This document shows, piece after piece, positions 46,893 to 55,766 of a DNA stretch of 64,000 nucleotides (position 1 is the first letter of the stretch; every line of letters starts with the position of its first letter). This DNA comes from an uncultured Pseudomonadales bacterium (GTDB taxonomy: Bacteria; Pseudomonadota; Gammaproteobacteria; Pseudomonadales; Azotimanducaceae), in the NCBI GenBank assembly GCA_951813295.1, contig CATOTI010000003.1:1-64000 (forward strand), given 5' to 3'. Position numbers and translations under genes: made by a program. The notes below the pieces were generated by a model. The model ran no database searches, was not told the DNA's origin, and was given only the letters and a program-made list of their open reading frames with translations.

Positions 46893-47882
46893 CTAGAGGA
46901 TACCGAGAAGGACATTCGCAAGAATCGTGCCGCGATCGGGCACGAACACGCCGCCGCCCGCTTCTGCCAGCGCGGTCAAGTAGTTTGCCGAGTCGTTGTT
47001 GTCGCGCACATGAACTGTCGAGATCTTGTAGCCAGGCGACGATGCGAAGCGTCTCGCCAAGCGGAGGCTCTCAGGGACCTCGTCGTCGTAAGCGAGCGCA
47101 TCGGTTATGACCACGATCACGCGCTGGGTGACGCTCGGTCGAAAGGATGTGTTGACCGCAGCGGTCAATGCGGTGAGCACGGCTTCTTCGACGTCCGGGT
47201 TGGCGCCGCGAGCATCGCCCGCCTCGATCGTGCGGAGGAAACGTTGAATATCGCGCATGGCGTCCTCCCGACCAGTGAGCCTGCGCAGCTTGAACTCGCG
47301 CATGACGGGGGTTTCCTGCCGGTCGTTAAACGTGACCACACCGATACCGAGGGACGGCACCATACGCTCGAGCACGTCTGCGAGGATGTGCAGCTCGCGT
47401 TTCAGCGCGTCGATCTCGAAACGCATGCTGCCGGTCGAGTCGAGTACGATTACCAGATCGAGTTCGGGCAAGGGCGTGGAGGGCTCCTCGGGGCAGGCCG
47501 GAACGGGTTCCGGGTCCGAACAAACGGGACAAGGCTCGGGCGCGCGAGCGATCGGGGTCGGCACCTTCGGACAGACCGGGCAGTCGGGGCAGGCAACGTC
47601 GGGACAAACTAATTCCGGGATCGCTGGGCAAGCAGGACACGCGGCGATCTGCGGGCACGGCGGCGCGGGCGTCGGGCATTGCACGGGTGGAGGACACGAG
47701 GGCGTGTCCGGGCATGGAAGAGGGGTCGGACAGGACGGGGCAGGCACCACCGTTTGGCGCGCGGTGTTCGCGAAAAACACCATAAACAGCAGTGCCATGA
47801 GAATGAAGACGCCCATACCGGATGCGAACAGGTCGATCGCAGCCGTCCCGATCGGTTCTCCCTCGATGCCCGGGCGCTTCAC
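46893..47882 (-). CDS. MotB/ExbD-like single-TM protein with vWA domain
   Basis: A 329-aa protein with a MotB-like layout: a short cytoplasmic N-terminus, then one TM helix (~18-38, LFASGMGVFILMALLFMVFF). An Asp at position 17 sits just before the helix, the site where MotB/ExbD/TolR carry the ion-binding Asp. An extra-cytoplasmic Pro/Cys-rich linker (~50-130) with 14 cysteines follows. The von Willebrand A domain has a complete MIDAS-type DSTGS (D148, T150, S152), and VIVVITDALAYDD later. No OmpA-like peptidoglycan-binding domain is present. It starts with GTG overlapping the stop of the MotA-like gene (GTGA), so the two are translated together as expected for stator partners. Confidence 0.8.
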   Translation of the reverse strand: MKRPGIEGEPIGTAAIDLFASGMGVFILMALLFMVFFANTARQTVVPAPSCPTPLPCPDTPSCPPPVQCPTPAPPCPQIAACPACPAIPELVCPDVACPDCPVCPKVPTPIARAPEPCPVCSDPEPVPACPEEPSTPLPELDLVIVLDSTGSMRFEIDALKRELHILADVLERMVPSLGIGVVTFNDRQETPVMREFKLRRLTGREDAMRDIQRFLRTIEAGDARGANPDVEEAVLTALTAAVNTSFRPSVTQRVIVVITDALAYDDEVPESLRLARRFASSPGYKISTVHVRDNNDSANYLTALAEAGGGVFVPDRGTILANVLLGIL

Positions 47883-48784
47883 GAGCTTGGCCGAGACTCG
47901 ACACGCACCTCATCGGGATCGCGGTTCTGCAGCTTGTTGATGAGGTGGTCTAGGCAGTACTGTCCGGTCTCGTTCAGCGCGCGTTCTTCCTGGCTCGCCG
48001 CAACGTTCATCATAAAAACGAGCACGGCTGCGAGCGTCAATGCGACGAGCGTCGTGTAGAACGCGACGCCGAGCTTGCTCGTCAACACCGCCAACCAGCT
48101 GCCGAGCGCGTCGGGATCCTCAAGGTCGGGCAGATCGCCGGCGGACGCGAGTGCGAGGCTGATTCCGATCAACGTGCCGATGAAGCCTAGCGTTGGCAGC
48201 AGCCACGTAAGATACTTGAGCATTGTGTAGCGCAGGCCTACCTCGTGCTGGAAAAGCTCCAAGCTCGAGTCGAGAACGGTTTGCGACTCGCCGACGGACC
48301 CAGTCGCGCGATACTGCAGGATGACCCGGTGGATCAAACGATGCATATGGTGATCGCGCCCGGCCCCGTCCCGTTTCACGTTTGCGTGCACCGCATGCAG
48401 CTCAGTGGGATCGATCACGATACCTTCCGCCTCGGGCAGCAAGTTTTTGGCGATTTGTCTCCGCGCATCGGCGGCGCAGTAGATGCGCACGAGCACTTCG
48501 CCGAGCCCGAGGACGAACATTAGGTGCATAAGGTTTTGCACGGTCATCGGGTATGGAAAAGCCGAGCTTTGACGGTCTAACAGCACAATGGCGACGGTGG
48601 AGAGTGGGTCGATCAGGTAGCTCGCGGACGTCAGCAGGGCAATACCGAAGAGCAGCGAGGTCAGCGCTGCAATGATTCGTAGGTCGTCATGATTGATCGA
48701 TTGCAGCATAAGCCAGCGCTCGAGGAGCGCGGTCCCCCGGTATGTTGCGAAGCGCGGCCAATATAGATCACCGGCTGTGTCCAT
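47879..48784 (-). CDS. MotA/TolQ/ExbB-family proton-channel-like protein
   Basis: About 301 aa with the MotA/ExbB signature near the C-terminal half: the TM segment LTWLLPTLGFIGTLIGISLAL and the last TM helix LGVAFYTTLVALTLAAVLVFMM. Two hydrophobic segments come earlier (IIAALTSLLFGIALLTSA; LMHLMFVLGLGEVLV). This arrangement forms the pentameric ion channel around a dimer of the single-TM partner in MotAB, ExbBD, TolQR and ZorAB. The start is uncertain: ATG 48784 (MDTAGDLYWPRF) is preferred, a GTG at 48835 and an ATG at 48709 are alternatives. It is the first gene of the operon. Confidence 0.82.
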   Translation of the reverse strand: MDTAGDLYWPRFATYRGTALLERWLMLQSINHDDLRIIAALTSLLFGIALLTSASYLIDPLSTVAIVLLDRQSSAFPYPMTVQNLMHLMFVLGLGEVLVRIYCAADARRQIAKNLLPEAEGIVIDPTELHAVHANVKRDGAGRDHHMHRLIHRVILQYRATGSVGESQTVLDSSLELFQHEVGLRYTMLKYLTWLLPTLGFIGTLIGISLALASAGDLPDLEDPDALGSWLAVLTSKLGVAFYTTLVALTLAAVLVFMMNVAASQEERALNETGQYCLDHLINKLQNRDPDEVRVESRPSS

Positions 48785-48835
48785 CGCGAGACAGGAAGTC
48801 GCGTGATTCGGCTGGTGCACGATGGCTACGAACAC

Positions 48836-49228
48836 CTCGATTGCCTCGATGGAGTCTCCGAGCCCGCCGAAGACTCCCGTGATTTTCCACCCAGGTTATT
48901 CGGCGTAGCGCCGCTAGACGAAGTGTGCGCGTCCCCATAGTGCGATCACGTAGCAAAGTACGTCTGTCATCCTCGGTACCCGGATGACGGTGTGTTAGCG
49001 CCGGGGTAAGACTGACCCAACGTCAGTTCGACGTGTCGCCCGCCCGGGGTGAAGGGGGTCGCCCTCTCGCCCCTCGGGCAGCCGAGCAGAGCTGACCGAT
49101 AGCTTCGTTGGCGGTTGCCTCGTTAAGGCCGGCCCGCAGAACGTCCCCTCGTATCCGCGGTGCGCACCGCAGCGTGGTGAAACCATATTCGCGGCAGCAA
49201 TAGCCTGTTGTTTTGACATCGATATGGG
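48836..49228. other. Intergenic region, nothing recognised
   Basis: Promoter for the MotA-like operon is expected at the left side. Short minus-strand frames around 48995-49259 are Arg/Pro/Gly rich and lack ribosome-binding sites. No repeat or RNA gene was recognised. Confidence 0.4.
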
Positions 49229-49537
49229 CTAACGACCTTTGCCGTGCTTCGACTCCCACTCCCCAACTGTCATCGGCTTCTCCGAGATGCTCATCGAAAC
49301 TGCCTGCTCCGCCGTGATCTCGACAGCCTTCCGTGTCGGCGCGACGTAGTGGGCGACCTCTTTGTGCGCCTGCAATCGAAGTTCAACAGAATGGCTCTCG
49401 TCGTTGGCAATCTCCGCCATCGCGACGACGGGGTGATATTCGGGAAATCGCTCCTTTAGGAGGTCGATGACCGCCCGCGTGCGCTTGTTCGGCGTCCCTC
49501 TACGGCGACCGCCAGTTTTGTTGCGGTCCTTATCCAT
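49229..49537 (-). CDS. Small phage-type DNA-binding-like protein
   Basis: A 102-aa protein opening MDKDRNKTGGRRRGTPNKRTRAVIDLLKERFPEYHPV, the common N-terminus of terminase-small-subunit-like and related phage proteins (GGRRKGTPNK). A helical middle (SVELRLQAHKEVAHYVAPTRKAVEI) matches the 'APKRKAVE' region of that group. No other phage gene is nearby, so it is probably a prophage leftover or domesticated. Confidence 0.6.
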   Translation of the reverse strand: MDKDRNKTGGRRRGTPNKRTRAVIDLLKERFPEYHPVVAMAEIANDESHSVELRLQAHKEVAHYVAPTRKAVEITAEQAVSMSISEKPMTVGEWESKHGKGR

Positions 49538-49795
49538 CTACTTTGGACTATGTTCCTAATAATCATTTTCGACGGGAATCATACATCTCGCGTTGACGAC
49601 TACGGCGGAAAGGCATCGGTAGTTTGATCTTGGTTGTGTCCGGGTCGCGACCCATCGGGTAGGCCGGCTTCGATGAATTCGCCGTCTGGGAAAAGTAGCG
49701 CGATAGGGGATTCCCATTGCGCCGCGGATCTCGAAGGTGGCTTGTCAGAGACGCCCTGACCGCGTCGATCGCTCCGTCGCGCCACCCGGGGGTGC

Positions 49796-51926
49796 CTATC
49801 GCCTCCGATAAGCCCGCTCGATCACCACCGGCTCCGCGAGCATCTGGTTCTCTACGTACGGGTCGTCCGTCGCGACCGTTTCGCGCATCGCGTTGATCCG
49901 CCGAACGATCTGCATTCCTTTCGTGACGCGGCCGAAAGACGCGAATCCGTGACCGTCTTCATTTCGAGTGGCGCCGTAGTCGAGCGAGGGCTGGTCGCCG
50001 ATACAGATGAAGAAACTGCCGCCGCTCCCCGTACCCGGCGCCGTCCGCCCGAGTGAGAGCACGCCGTCGGTGTGGGGGATTCCGGTTGCCTGGGTCGTTT
50101 CGTGGGGGACCTGGGCGGTGGGACCGAGCGTCGTCGAATCGAGAACACCGCCCTGAATCACGCTGATGACGGGGTTGCCGTTGTCGTTGTCCGGGCGCAC
50201 GACGCGATAGAACCCGCCGCCGTCGAGTCGGCCACTATCGACGAAGTCGAGAAAACTACCGGCCGAGAGGGGCGCTTGGTCTGTGTAGATCTCGACCTCG
50301 ATATCGCCCAACGTCGTCTCGAGCACGACAGGTACCGCGCCAGGGCGCTCCTTGCCCTGGTTCACCATCGCCCGAACATCGGCGAGGAGTTTCTTCGCGT
50401 CGTAGACGACGCCGGACTTGATGACGTGGTCGATGCCGCCGATGCGAGTCACTTGCCCCTTGTCTCGATCGAGATAGAGGTGCCCGGTGCCGTAGAGGAG
50501 CTTGAAGTTGGCCACGGGGTTGCCTTTCACCAGCACGATATCGGCTTGTCGACCGGGCGTGACGGCGCCGATCTCATCGGCCATACCGATCAGTTCTGCG
50601 CCGTTGAGGGTGGCCGCCTGGATGACTTCGAGCGGATGGAAGCCGGCCTCTTGCAAGAGCTCGAGCTCGCGGATGTAGGCGAAGCCGAAGAGTTTGAAAA
50701 TGAACCCGGCGTCGGAGCCCGCGGCGACGCGGCCGCCGGCGTTCTTGAAATCGTTCACGAAGGCCATCCAACGGTTGAAGTTGCGTCGCCACGCGACCTC
50801 AAGACTCGTCGTCCAATCGAAGTGATACGAACCGTGGAGTCGTGGATCGGGCTGAAAGAATTTGGCCAGCGCGGGCCAGGTGTACTCGTCGTGCCAGTCG
50901 GCCCGTCGGGCGCGCATCACGTCGCGATTTGCTTCATAGATCGAGAAGGTCGGTACCAGCGTGAAATCGAGCTCGATCAGTTCGCGGATCGTCGCTTGCC
51001 ACGTCTCGGAACCGGGCGCGGCGGCCTGTTTCCAAAGATTTCCCGCTTCGCCGAAGCGCCATTGCTCGTCGGAGTAGTTGTAGCCCGGTGGGTAGTCTTG
51101 AATGGTCCGGTCGGTGAACATGGCCTCGGGCAGACCGTACCAGTGCTCCATGCTGTCGAGACCCAGCCGTGCACTGTCGAGCACGTCCATATGATAGACG
51201 CCGTTCTGGTCGTGATGGTTGGCCGTACCCATCTCGAGCCGCGCGGTTTCTTCGTAGACCGCGGCCATCGCCTCCCGGGTCCCGCCCCTGAGTTTGACGC
51301 CGGCCGCGCCGTTCTTTCTGACGGCCCGAACCCAGGCTTTCGCGTCGTCCGCGCGCGTGATCGTCGTGCCGGGGAACATTGCATAAGGCACGATGCGTGG
51401 CGCGGTGATCGTGCCGGCTTCGCTTCGTCGCGCGTGATCGACGGTCCACTGAAGGCCGAGGATCGAGCCGACGTCGCGAACGGTCGTAATCCCGTGCGCG
51501 AGCCAGAGTTTGAAGACGTACTCGGGCGGCGTGATCGGACCGGCCAAGCCCTGGCCGGGGTTGCCGGCGTGCGCGTGGGCGTCGATGAATCCGGGTAGGG
51601 CCGTCATACCGTGCGCATCGATTCGTTCCTCGCCGTCGATGGGCGCTGGTGGCCTGGCCTCGATCGGAGATGGTCGAATCTTCGATGACGATGCTGACGG
51701 GGCCGCGCGGCGGTGAACCGAGGCCGTCGACCAACATCGCACCATCGATCACGAGGCGTGCGAACGGACCTGCACCCTCACCGTCGTCTCGGTCGGGCGC
51801 GGGGGCGGGGATCTGAACGCCGTAGGTCGCGGCGCGCTCAGCGCCCTCCTCACCCGGTTCCGCGCCCGCCGCCATCGCGGTACAGGCGAGAATCAGGATC
51901 ATGGCTGCGATGCGTGGGGTTTTCAT
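49796..51926 (-). pseudogene. Exported amidohydrolase fused to cyclophilin-type PPIase, one frameshift
   Basis: The start at 51926 gives a signal peptide (MKTPRIAAMILILACTAMAAGA) and the amidohydrolase opening PFARLVIDGAMLVDGLGSPPRGPVSIVIEDS. Near 51660-51690 the frame shifts, and the other frame continues IDAHGMTALPGFIDAHAHAGNPG (metal-binding HxH). The amidohydrolase runs through VKLRGG, SMEHWYGLP, AAGSDAGF and the GAVTPGRQADIVL tail. The last ~170 residues are a cyclophilin domain (VLETTLGDIEVEIYTDQAPLSAGSFLDFV ... GSFFICIGDQPSLDYG). One base inserted or deleted separates an intact ~700-aa protein from a broken one, so sequencing error must be considered. Confidence 0.8.
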
Positions 51927-52192
51927 GGGAGGTCCTTATCGCGGAAAGACGCGTGACCGGATGGCGGACGACGGATCCACCACGTTCATCGCCGATTCGA
52001 TGATCGTGACGGGCGTTCTCCGCTGGATTCTCCGTGCTGTGCCTCTCGTCGTCGAGTCTGTCCATCGGTGACGGTGAGGGGTTCGCTACACTGGGGTTCG
52101 AAGACGCCATCTTGTCTTGGCCGAGGACCCAACTCGTTCAGGAGGACTCGCTACAGACGGGGACGTTGTAACGAGACGAGCCGGAGGATCGA

Positions 52193-52591
52193 ATGGCTGG
52201 ATCGCGTCGCAAGGCTATCTACGTCGAAGGCCTCGGCCACGGCGACCACCCGATCCCGGCGGCAAGCCGGATCGGCGATACCGTCTATTCGGGCGGTGTG
52301 TCCGGTTTAGACCGAGCGACCCAGGCGATGCCCGAAGCGCTCGAAGATGAAGTGGTTCATCTGTTTGCCAACATGCGAGCGACCGTCGAGGCGGCGGGCG
52401 GCACGGTTGCCGACATCATTCGCGTCACGGTTTTTGCTCGAGATCGGGCCGCCGTCGGTCCTGCGTTGAACGCTCGCTGGCTCGAGATGTTCCCGGATGC
52501 CAACGATCGGCCGGCGCGACATGTGAATGTGGCGGAAATCCATCCGGCCATGCGGATTCAATGCGAATTCGTGGCGATCCTCGATGACTGA
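52193..52591 (+). CDS. RidA/YjgF/YER057c family protein
   Basis: 132 aa with the family's fold marks: RIGDTVYSGGVSGLD, VVHLFANMRATVEAAGGTVADIIRVTVF, ARWLEMFPDANDRPARHV, and the final MRIQCEFVAIL. Classical RidA hydrolyses reactive imines. Subgroups act as 2-aminomuconate deaminase or in aromatic catabolism, which would suit the adjacent ACMSD-like amidohydrolase and RraA-like gene. The conserved Arg of RidA is replaced by Q in MRIQCE, which favours a non-housekeeping subgroup. The ATG is preceded by CCGGAGGATC (ribosome-binding site). Confidence 0.82.
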   Translation: MAGSRRKAIYVEGLGHGDHPIPAASRIGDTVYSGGVSGLDRATQAMPEALEDEVVHLFANMRATVEAAGGTVADIIRVTVFARDRAAVGPALNARWLEMFPDANDRPARHVNVAEIHPAMRIQCEFVAILDD

Positions 52592-52770
52592 CGGCGGGGT
52601 CCTTATCGGCTGGCCGCACTCGATACACCGGCGCTCTCGGATGCGCTCGACTGGGATCGAAGGGCAGGTCGTCGAGGATCGTAATCGCGCGGCGGTGGCG
52701 GCGGGTGGCAACCTGAGCGAGATCCGCTAAAACTCGCTTCAATCACGTCCCGCCTCCAAGGAAAAGTCAG

Positions 52771-53784
52771 ATGTACAACGGCAGACCAGTTCTCGACGTC
52801 CATGGTCACGTGAGCCATCCGTTCGGCGGCATGGGACAGATCTTCATGTTCATGCAGGCGACCAACCGCCAGGTTCCGAGTCCGATCGGCAGCAAAGCCG
52901 CGGCTGCACAAGGTCTCGGAGCGGAGGACTTCGCCGTTACCGTCGGTCGCCACGTCGCGCAGATGGATGATCGAGGCATCGAGCGCCAGGTCATCGGACC
53001 GCGACCCTTTCTCATGCTGGGACACATGGGTCAGCACCTGTTGCCGGGATGGACACGGCTCGTGAACGACGCCATTCACCAGCAGTGCGAAATGGAGCCG
53101 GACCGGTTCGTGGGCGCCGCGCTGTTGCCGCAGAACCCACATGCAGACGACACGACGCATTGTCTCGAGGAACTCGATCGGTGCGTTGACGAACACGGTT
53201 TTCAAGGCGTTTACGTGAGCCCCGATCCCGAGGGTCAGCGCAATAGTCCGGGGATGCACGAAGCTTACTGGGATCCCGTCTACGAGACGTGTCAAAAACG
53301 GGGTTTACCGATCATCGTGCACGGTACGAACTGCAACGACCCACGATTCGCGCCTGTACCGAATAGCTATCAACTGGGTTTCGTAGCGGAGCAGTACTGG
53401 GCGAATCAGATTCTCTCGCACTCGGATGTTTTTGATCGATTTCCGGAACTCAAAGTCATCATCTGCCACTGCGGCGGCGCGCTCGACCGGTGGATCCCGA
53501 ACGATCCGCACCTTTCGCAGAAGGATCTGACCAACAACCTCTTCTACGACACGTGCGCGCATGACGAAAACTATCTCGAATGCGCGATCAAGCAGAGAAC
53601 GCCCGAGCGTATGTGCTTTGGCTCCGAGGTGCCCGGTTCCGGCGGCGCGCTGCGCAAAGACACGGGCCGGCCGGCTGATGACTTGGTTCCCATCATCGGC
53701 GGGTTCGATTTCCTGAGCGAAGACGAGAAGAAGACCATCTTCCATGATAATCCCGCACGCCTTTTTCCTGGTTTGCCGGGATGA
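52771..53784 (+). CDS. Amidohydrolase (ACMSD-like amidohydrolase_2 family)
   Basis: A 337-aa metal-dependent enzyme. The N-terminal metal motif HGHVSH is at residues ~11-16. The core has LPQNPHADDTTHCLEELDRCVDEHGFQGVYVSPDP and the catalytic His in GLPIIVHGTNC. The second metal region is ELKVIICHCGGALDRW, then MCFGSEVPGSGG with an acidic residue (E) near the C-terminus. The family decarboxylates or hydrolyses aromatic breakdown products such as 2-amino-3-carboxymuconate semialdehyde. The exact substrate cannot be told. It overlaps the RraA-like gene by 4 nt. Confidence 0.85.
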   Translation: MYNGRPVLDVHGHVSHPFGGMGQIFMFMQATNRQVPSPIGSKAAAAQGLGAEDFAVTVGRHVAQMDDRGIERQVIGPRPFLMLGHMGQHLLPGWTRLVNDAIHQQCEMEPDRFVGAALLPQNPHADDTTHCLEELDRCVDEHGFQGVYVSPDPEGQRNSPGMHEAYWDPVYETCQKRGLPIIVHGTNCNDPRFAPVPNSYQLGFVAEQYWANQILSHSDVFDRFPELKVIICHCGGALDRWIPNDPHLSQKDLTNNLFYDTCAHDENYLECAIKQRTPERMCFGSEVPGSGGALRKDTGRPADDLVPIIGGFDFLSEDEKKTIFHDNPARLFPGLPG

Positions 53785-54434
53785 CCGATTCGTTGGTCGG
53801 CCGGCTGCGCCGGCTCGATGCGAGTGCAATTTCGGACGCGTGCGATCGCGAGGGACTCGAGGGGCGAGTCTCGATCGGACCCCGTCCGCTCACTGGCCCG
53901 ATAAGGATTGCCGGGCGTGCGCTGACGGTCGAACTCGGTCCACCCGCCGGGTTGACGTCGTCGCGTCATCTCTGCGCAGCCGCGGTTGATGCCGGTAGTG
54001 CGGATGATGTGCTCGTGATTGCGCACCAGGGCCGGTCGGATTGCGCCGGCTGGGGCGGGAATCTTTCGCGTGGAGCGCGAGTCCGGCACGTGGCGGGGAC
54101 GGTCATCGATGGTGCGATGCGGGACCTCGATGAGGCGATCGAGATTGGCTATCCGGTGTTCGCAAGCGCGACGACGCCGAAAACCGCGCGCGGCCGAACC
54201 GAAGAGAAAGGTTGGGGGCACCGGATCACTTTCGATGGTCTCATGGTCGAGACGGGCGACTACGTCGTCGCGGATTCGACGGGCGTCGTGTTCGTGCCGG
54301 CTGACCGAATGGAAAAGATCCTCTCGGTGGCGGAAAGCATTGCAGCGAAGGAGGCGGCGATGGCGGCCGATATCGAGGCGGGTCGTCCGGTCTCCGAGGT
54401 GATGGGCGCCGATTACGAGGCGATGCTGCGATAG
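53781..54434 (+). CDS. RraA-like / HMG-CHA aldolase family protein
   Basis: 217 aa. SAISDACDREGLEGRV matches the family start, GRALTVELGPPAG and VLVIAHQG..CAGWGGNLSRGARVRHVAGTVIDGAMRDLDE match the metal-binding core (G-x-x-x-x-x-GAxxRD-type), and DYVVADSTGVVFVPADRMEKIL the C-terminal part. The family includes RraA and 4-hydroxy-4-methyl-2-oxoglutarate / 4-carboxy-4-hydroxy-2-oxoadipate aldolases, which release pyruvate in aromatic ring-cleavage routes. Its ATG overlaps the amidohydrolase stop, so I favour an aldolase in a shared catabolic pathway. Confidence 0.82.
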   Translation: MTDSLVGRLRRLDASAISDACDREGLEGRVSIGPRPLTGPIRIAGRALTVELGPPAGLTSSRHLCAAAVDAGSADDVLVIAHQGRSDCAGWGGNLSRGARVRHVAGTVIDGAMRDLDEAIEIGYPVFASATTPKTARGRTEEKGWGHRITFDGLMVETGDYVVADSTGVVFVPADRMEKILSVAESIAAKEAAMAADIEAGRPVSEVMGADYEAMLR

Positions 54435-54445
54435 GGCGATGGGCG

Positions 54446-54466
54446 GCCTGCCGGGTTCAGGCAGGC
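54446..54466. terminator. Hairpin between convergent genes
   Basis: A perfect GCCTGCC / GGCAGGC stem with a 7-nt loop lies between the rraA-like stop (54434) and the stop of the convergent GDT1-like gene (54473). There is no U-run on either side, so it may be a weak or bidirectional terminator. Confidence 0.45.
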
Positions 54467-54472
54467 TCGGGT

Positions 54473-54775
54473 TCACCGGTGAGTTGCGACCGAAACCTCA
54501 CCGGCCCACAACACCCACACGCCGACGGCGATAAAGCCGATTCCTGCAATCGACTTCAGGATTGCCGGACTGACGTATTCGCTCAGGAGCGCCCCGGCGA
54601 AGACTGCCACGATGACGGAGCAGATCAGGGCAAACGACGCGCTCAGTACGATGGTCAGTCGGCTTGTGGCGGGGTCGGTCGCGAAGAGCATTGTGGCGAA
54701 CTGGGTTTTGTCACCGAGTTCCGCGAGAAAGACGGTCACGAAGACCGTGGCCGCTAGTTTCCATTCGAATTCCAT
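54473..54775 (-). CDS. TMEM165/GDT1 (UPF0016) family membrane protein
   Basis: A 100-aa, three-helix membrane protein with the family motif E-L-G-D-K-T (FLAELGDKTQFATMLFA) in the first helix region. These proteins transport Mn2+/Ca2+ out of the cytoplasm. Two-domain members carry the motif twice in ~190 aa; this one has a single copy and would act as a homo- or heterodimer. The helices are ~5-20, 40-62 and 68-92. Confidence 0.85.
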   Translation of the reverse strand: MEFEWKLAATVFVTVFLAELGDKTQFATMLFATDPATSRLTIVLSASFALICSVIVAVFAGALLSEYVSPAILKSIAGIGFIAVGVWVLWAGEVSVATHR

Positions 54776-54921
54776 GTCGACTCGTCCCTTTGGTCTACCG
54801 AAAGGATGGGCTGGGATCCGGTACAGATCGAGTACCGCGTGTCGGTGCGTCGCTCGAGTGTCTGCGCTGGCGGACGCTCTGCGGTGTAATCTGGACGCAT
54901 CCAGTGTCTGGACGTTCGATC

Positions 54922-55617
54922 ATGAAGAAATCCGAAGTCCTCGCTTTCCTCGAGGAAAACCAAGACGCGCGCGGAATCGCGCATTGGCAAACGCGTGGTC
55001 ATGATTCCAGCGGCCTCGAAAGTTTTGGCGTGGGCCTGACCAAACTTCGCAAATTCGCCAAACGGGCGGGCCGCGATCCCGGCCTCGCCGGTGAGCTTTG
55101 GAAGGAACCCGTGTACGAGATGAAGATCATCTCGACGCTGATCGATGATCCCAAGACGATCACGGTTGAGCAGGCGGAAAGGCAGGTCGAAGAGCTCCAG
55201 GGTGGCGATTTGGTGCACGTCTTTTCGTCCTGCGATGCGACGCTCGCCAAAGCGCCCTTCGTCGTGGAGTTAGCGGATCGTTGGACGGGAAGCGACGAAC
55301 CGGTGCGTAAGCGGTGCGGTTACGGCCTGCCCTATGAGATCTCCAAAAGCAAAAAGAAGAGCGCGCCGCCGGAGGAATACTTCCTCGCGCATATCGCCGA
55401 GATCGACCGGAAATACGGGGATGAACCGGTGACGACGCTCATGTCGATGGCCGGCGCGCTGATCGGCATCGGCAAGCGCAGCAAAGTGCTCAACGAAGCG
55501 GCGTTTGCGCTCGCCGAGAAGATCGGACCGATAGATTTTGATCCTGGCCGCTGCGCCCCTATGGACTTCGCCAAACACCTGCGGAGTGACTACATCCGCC
55601 AGAAGCTAGGGCTCTGA
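54922..55617 (+). CDS. DNA alkylation repair protein (AlkD-like HEAT repeats)
   Basis: 231 aa. The frame is open further upstream, but MKKSEVLAFLEENQDARGIAHWQTRG at 54922 is the natural start. Landmarks are FGVGLTKLRKFAKRAGRDPGLAGELWKEPVYEMKIISTLIDDP and the VHVFSSCDATLAKAPFVVELADRW helix pair, as in AlkD-type DNA glycosylase-like proteins. Others in this family have lost catalytic residues; I could not check them by alignment. It is monocistronic. Confidence 0.8.
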   Translation: MKKSEVLAFLEENQDARGIAHWQTRGHDSSGLESFGVGLTKLRKFAKRAGRDPGLAGELWKEPVYEMKIISTLIDDPKTITVEQAERQVEELQGGDLVHVFSSCDATLAKAPFVVELADRWTGSDEPVRKRCGYGLPYEISKSKKKSAPPEEYFLAHIAEIDRKYGDEPVTTLMSMAGALIGIGKRSKVLNEAAFALAEKIGPIDFDPGRCAPMDFAKHLRSDYIRQKLGL

Positions 55618-55766
55618 GCCGGACTCACGAACGTAGAAGCCAGCGTCGTCCGTGACTGAACGAAGCGTCCACGTGGTCGCGCTCTACTTCCGCCCTCGGG
55701 TCTGATCGCGATGGCGCGCGGAGGGCATCGCCCTCCGCTCGCCGGTCGCTTCGGTCCGTATCTCCG

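Noticed and set aside
46893-48835. Zorya ZorAB defence system
   Set aside because: The channel-partner logic is similar, but the partner has a vWA domain rather than an OmpA-like domain, and no ZorC/ZorD/ZorE genes are nearby.
50072-51598. 508-codon + strand frame antisense to the amidohydrolase-cyclophilin gene
   Set aside because: High-GC shadow frame; no domain, and the opposite strand encodes clear enzyme motifs.
54441-54470. Riboswitch (Mn2+-sensing) near the GDT1-like gene
   Set aside because: The hairpin lies at the 3' end of the gene, not in its leader, and is a simple stem.
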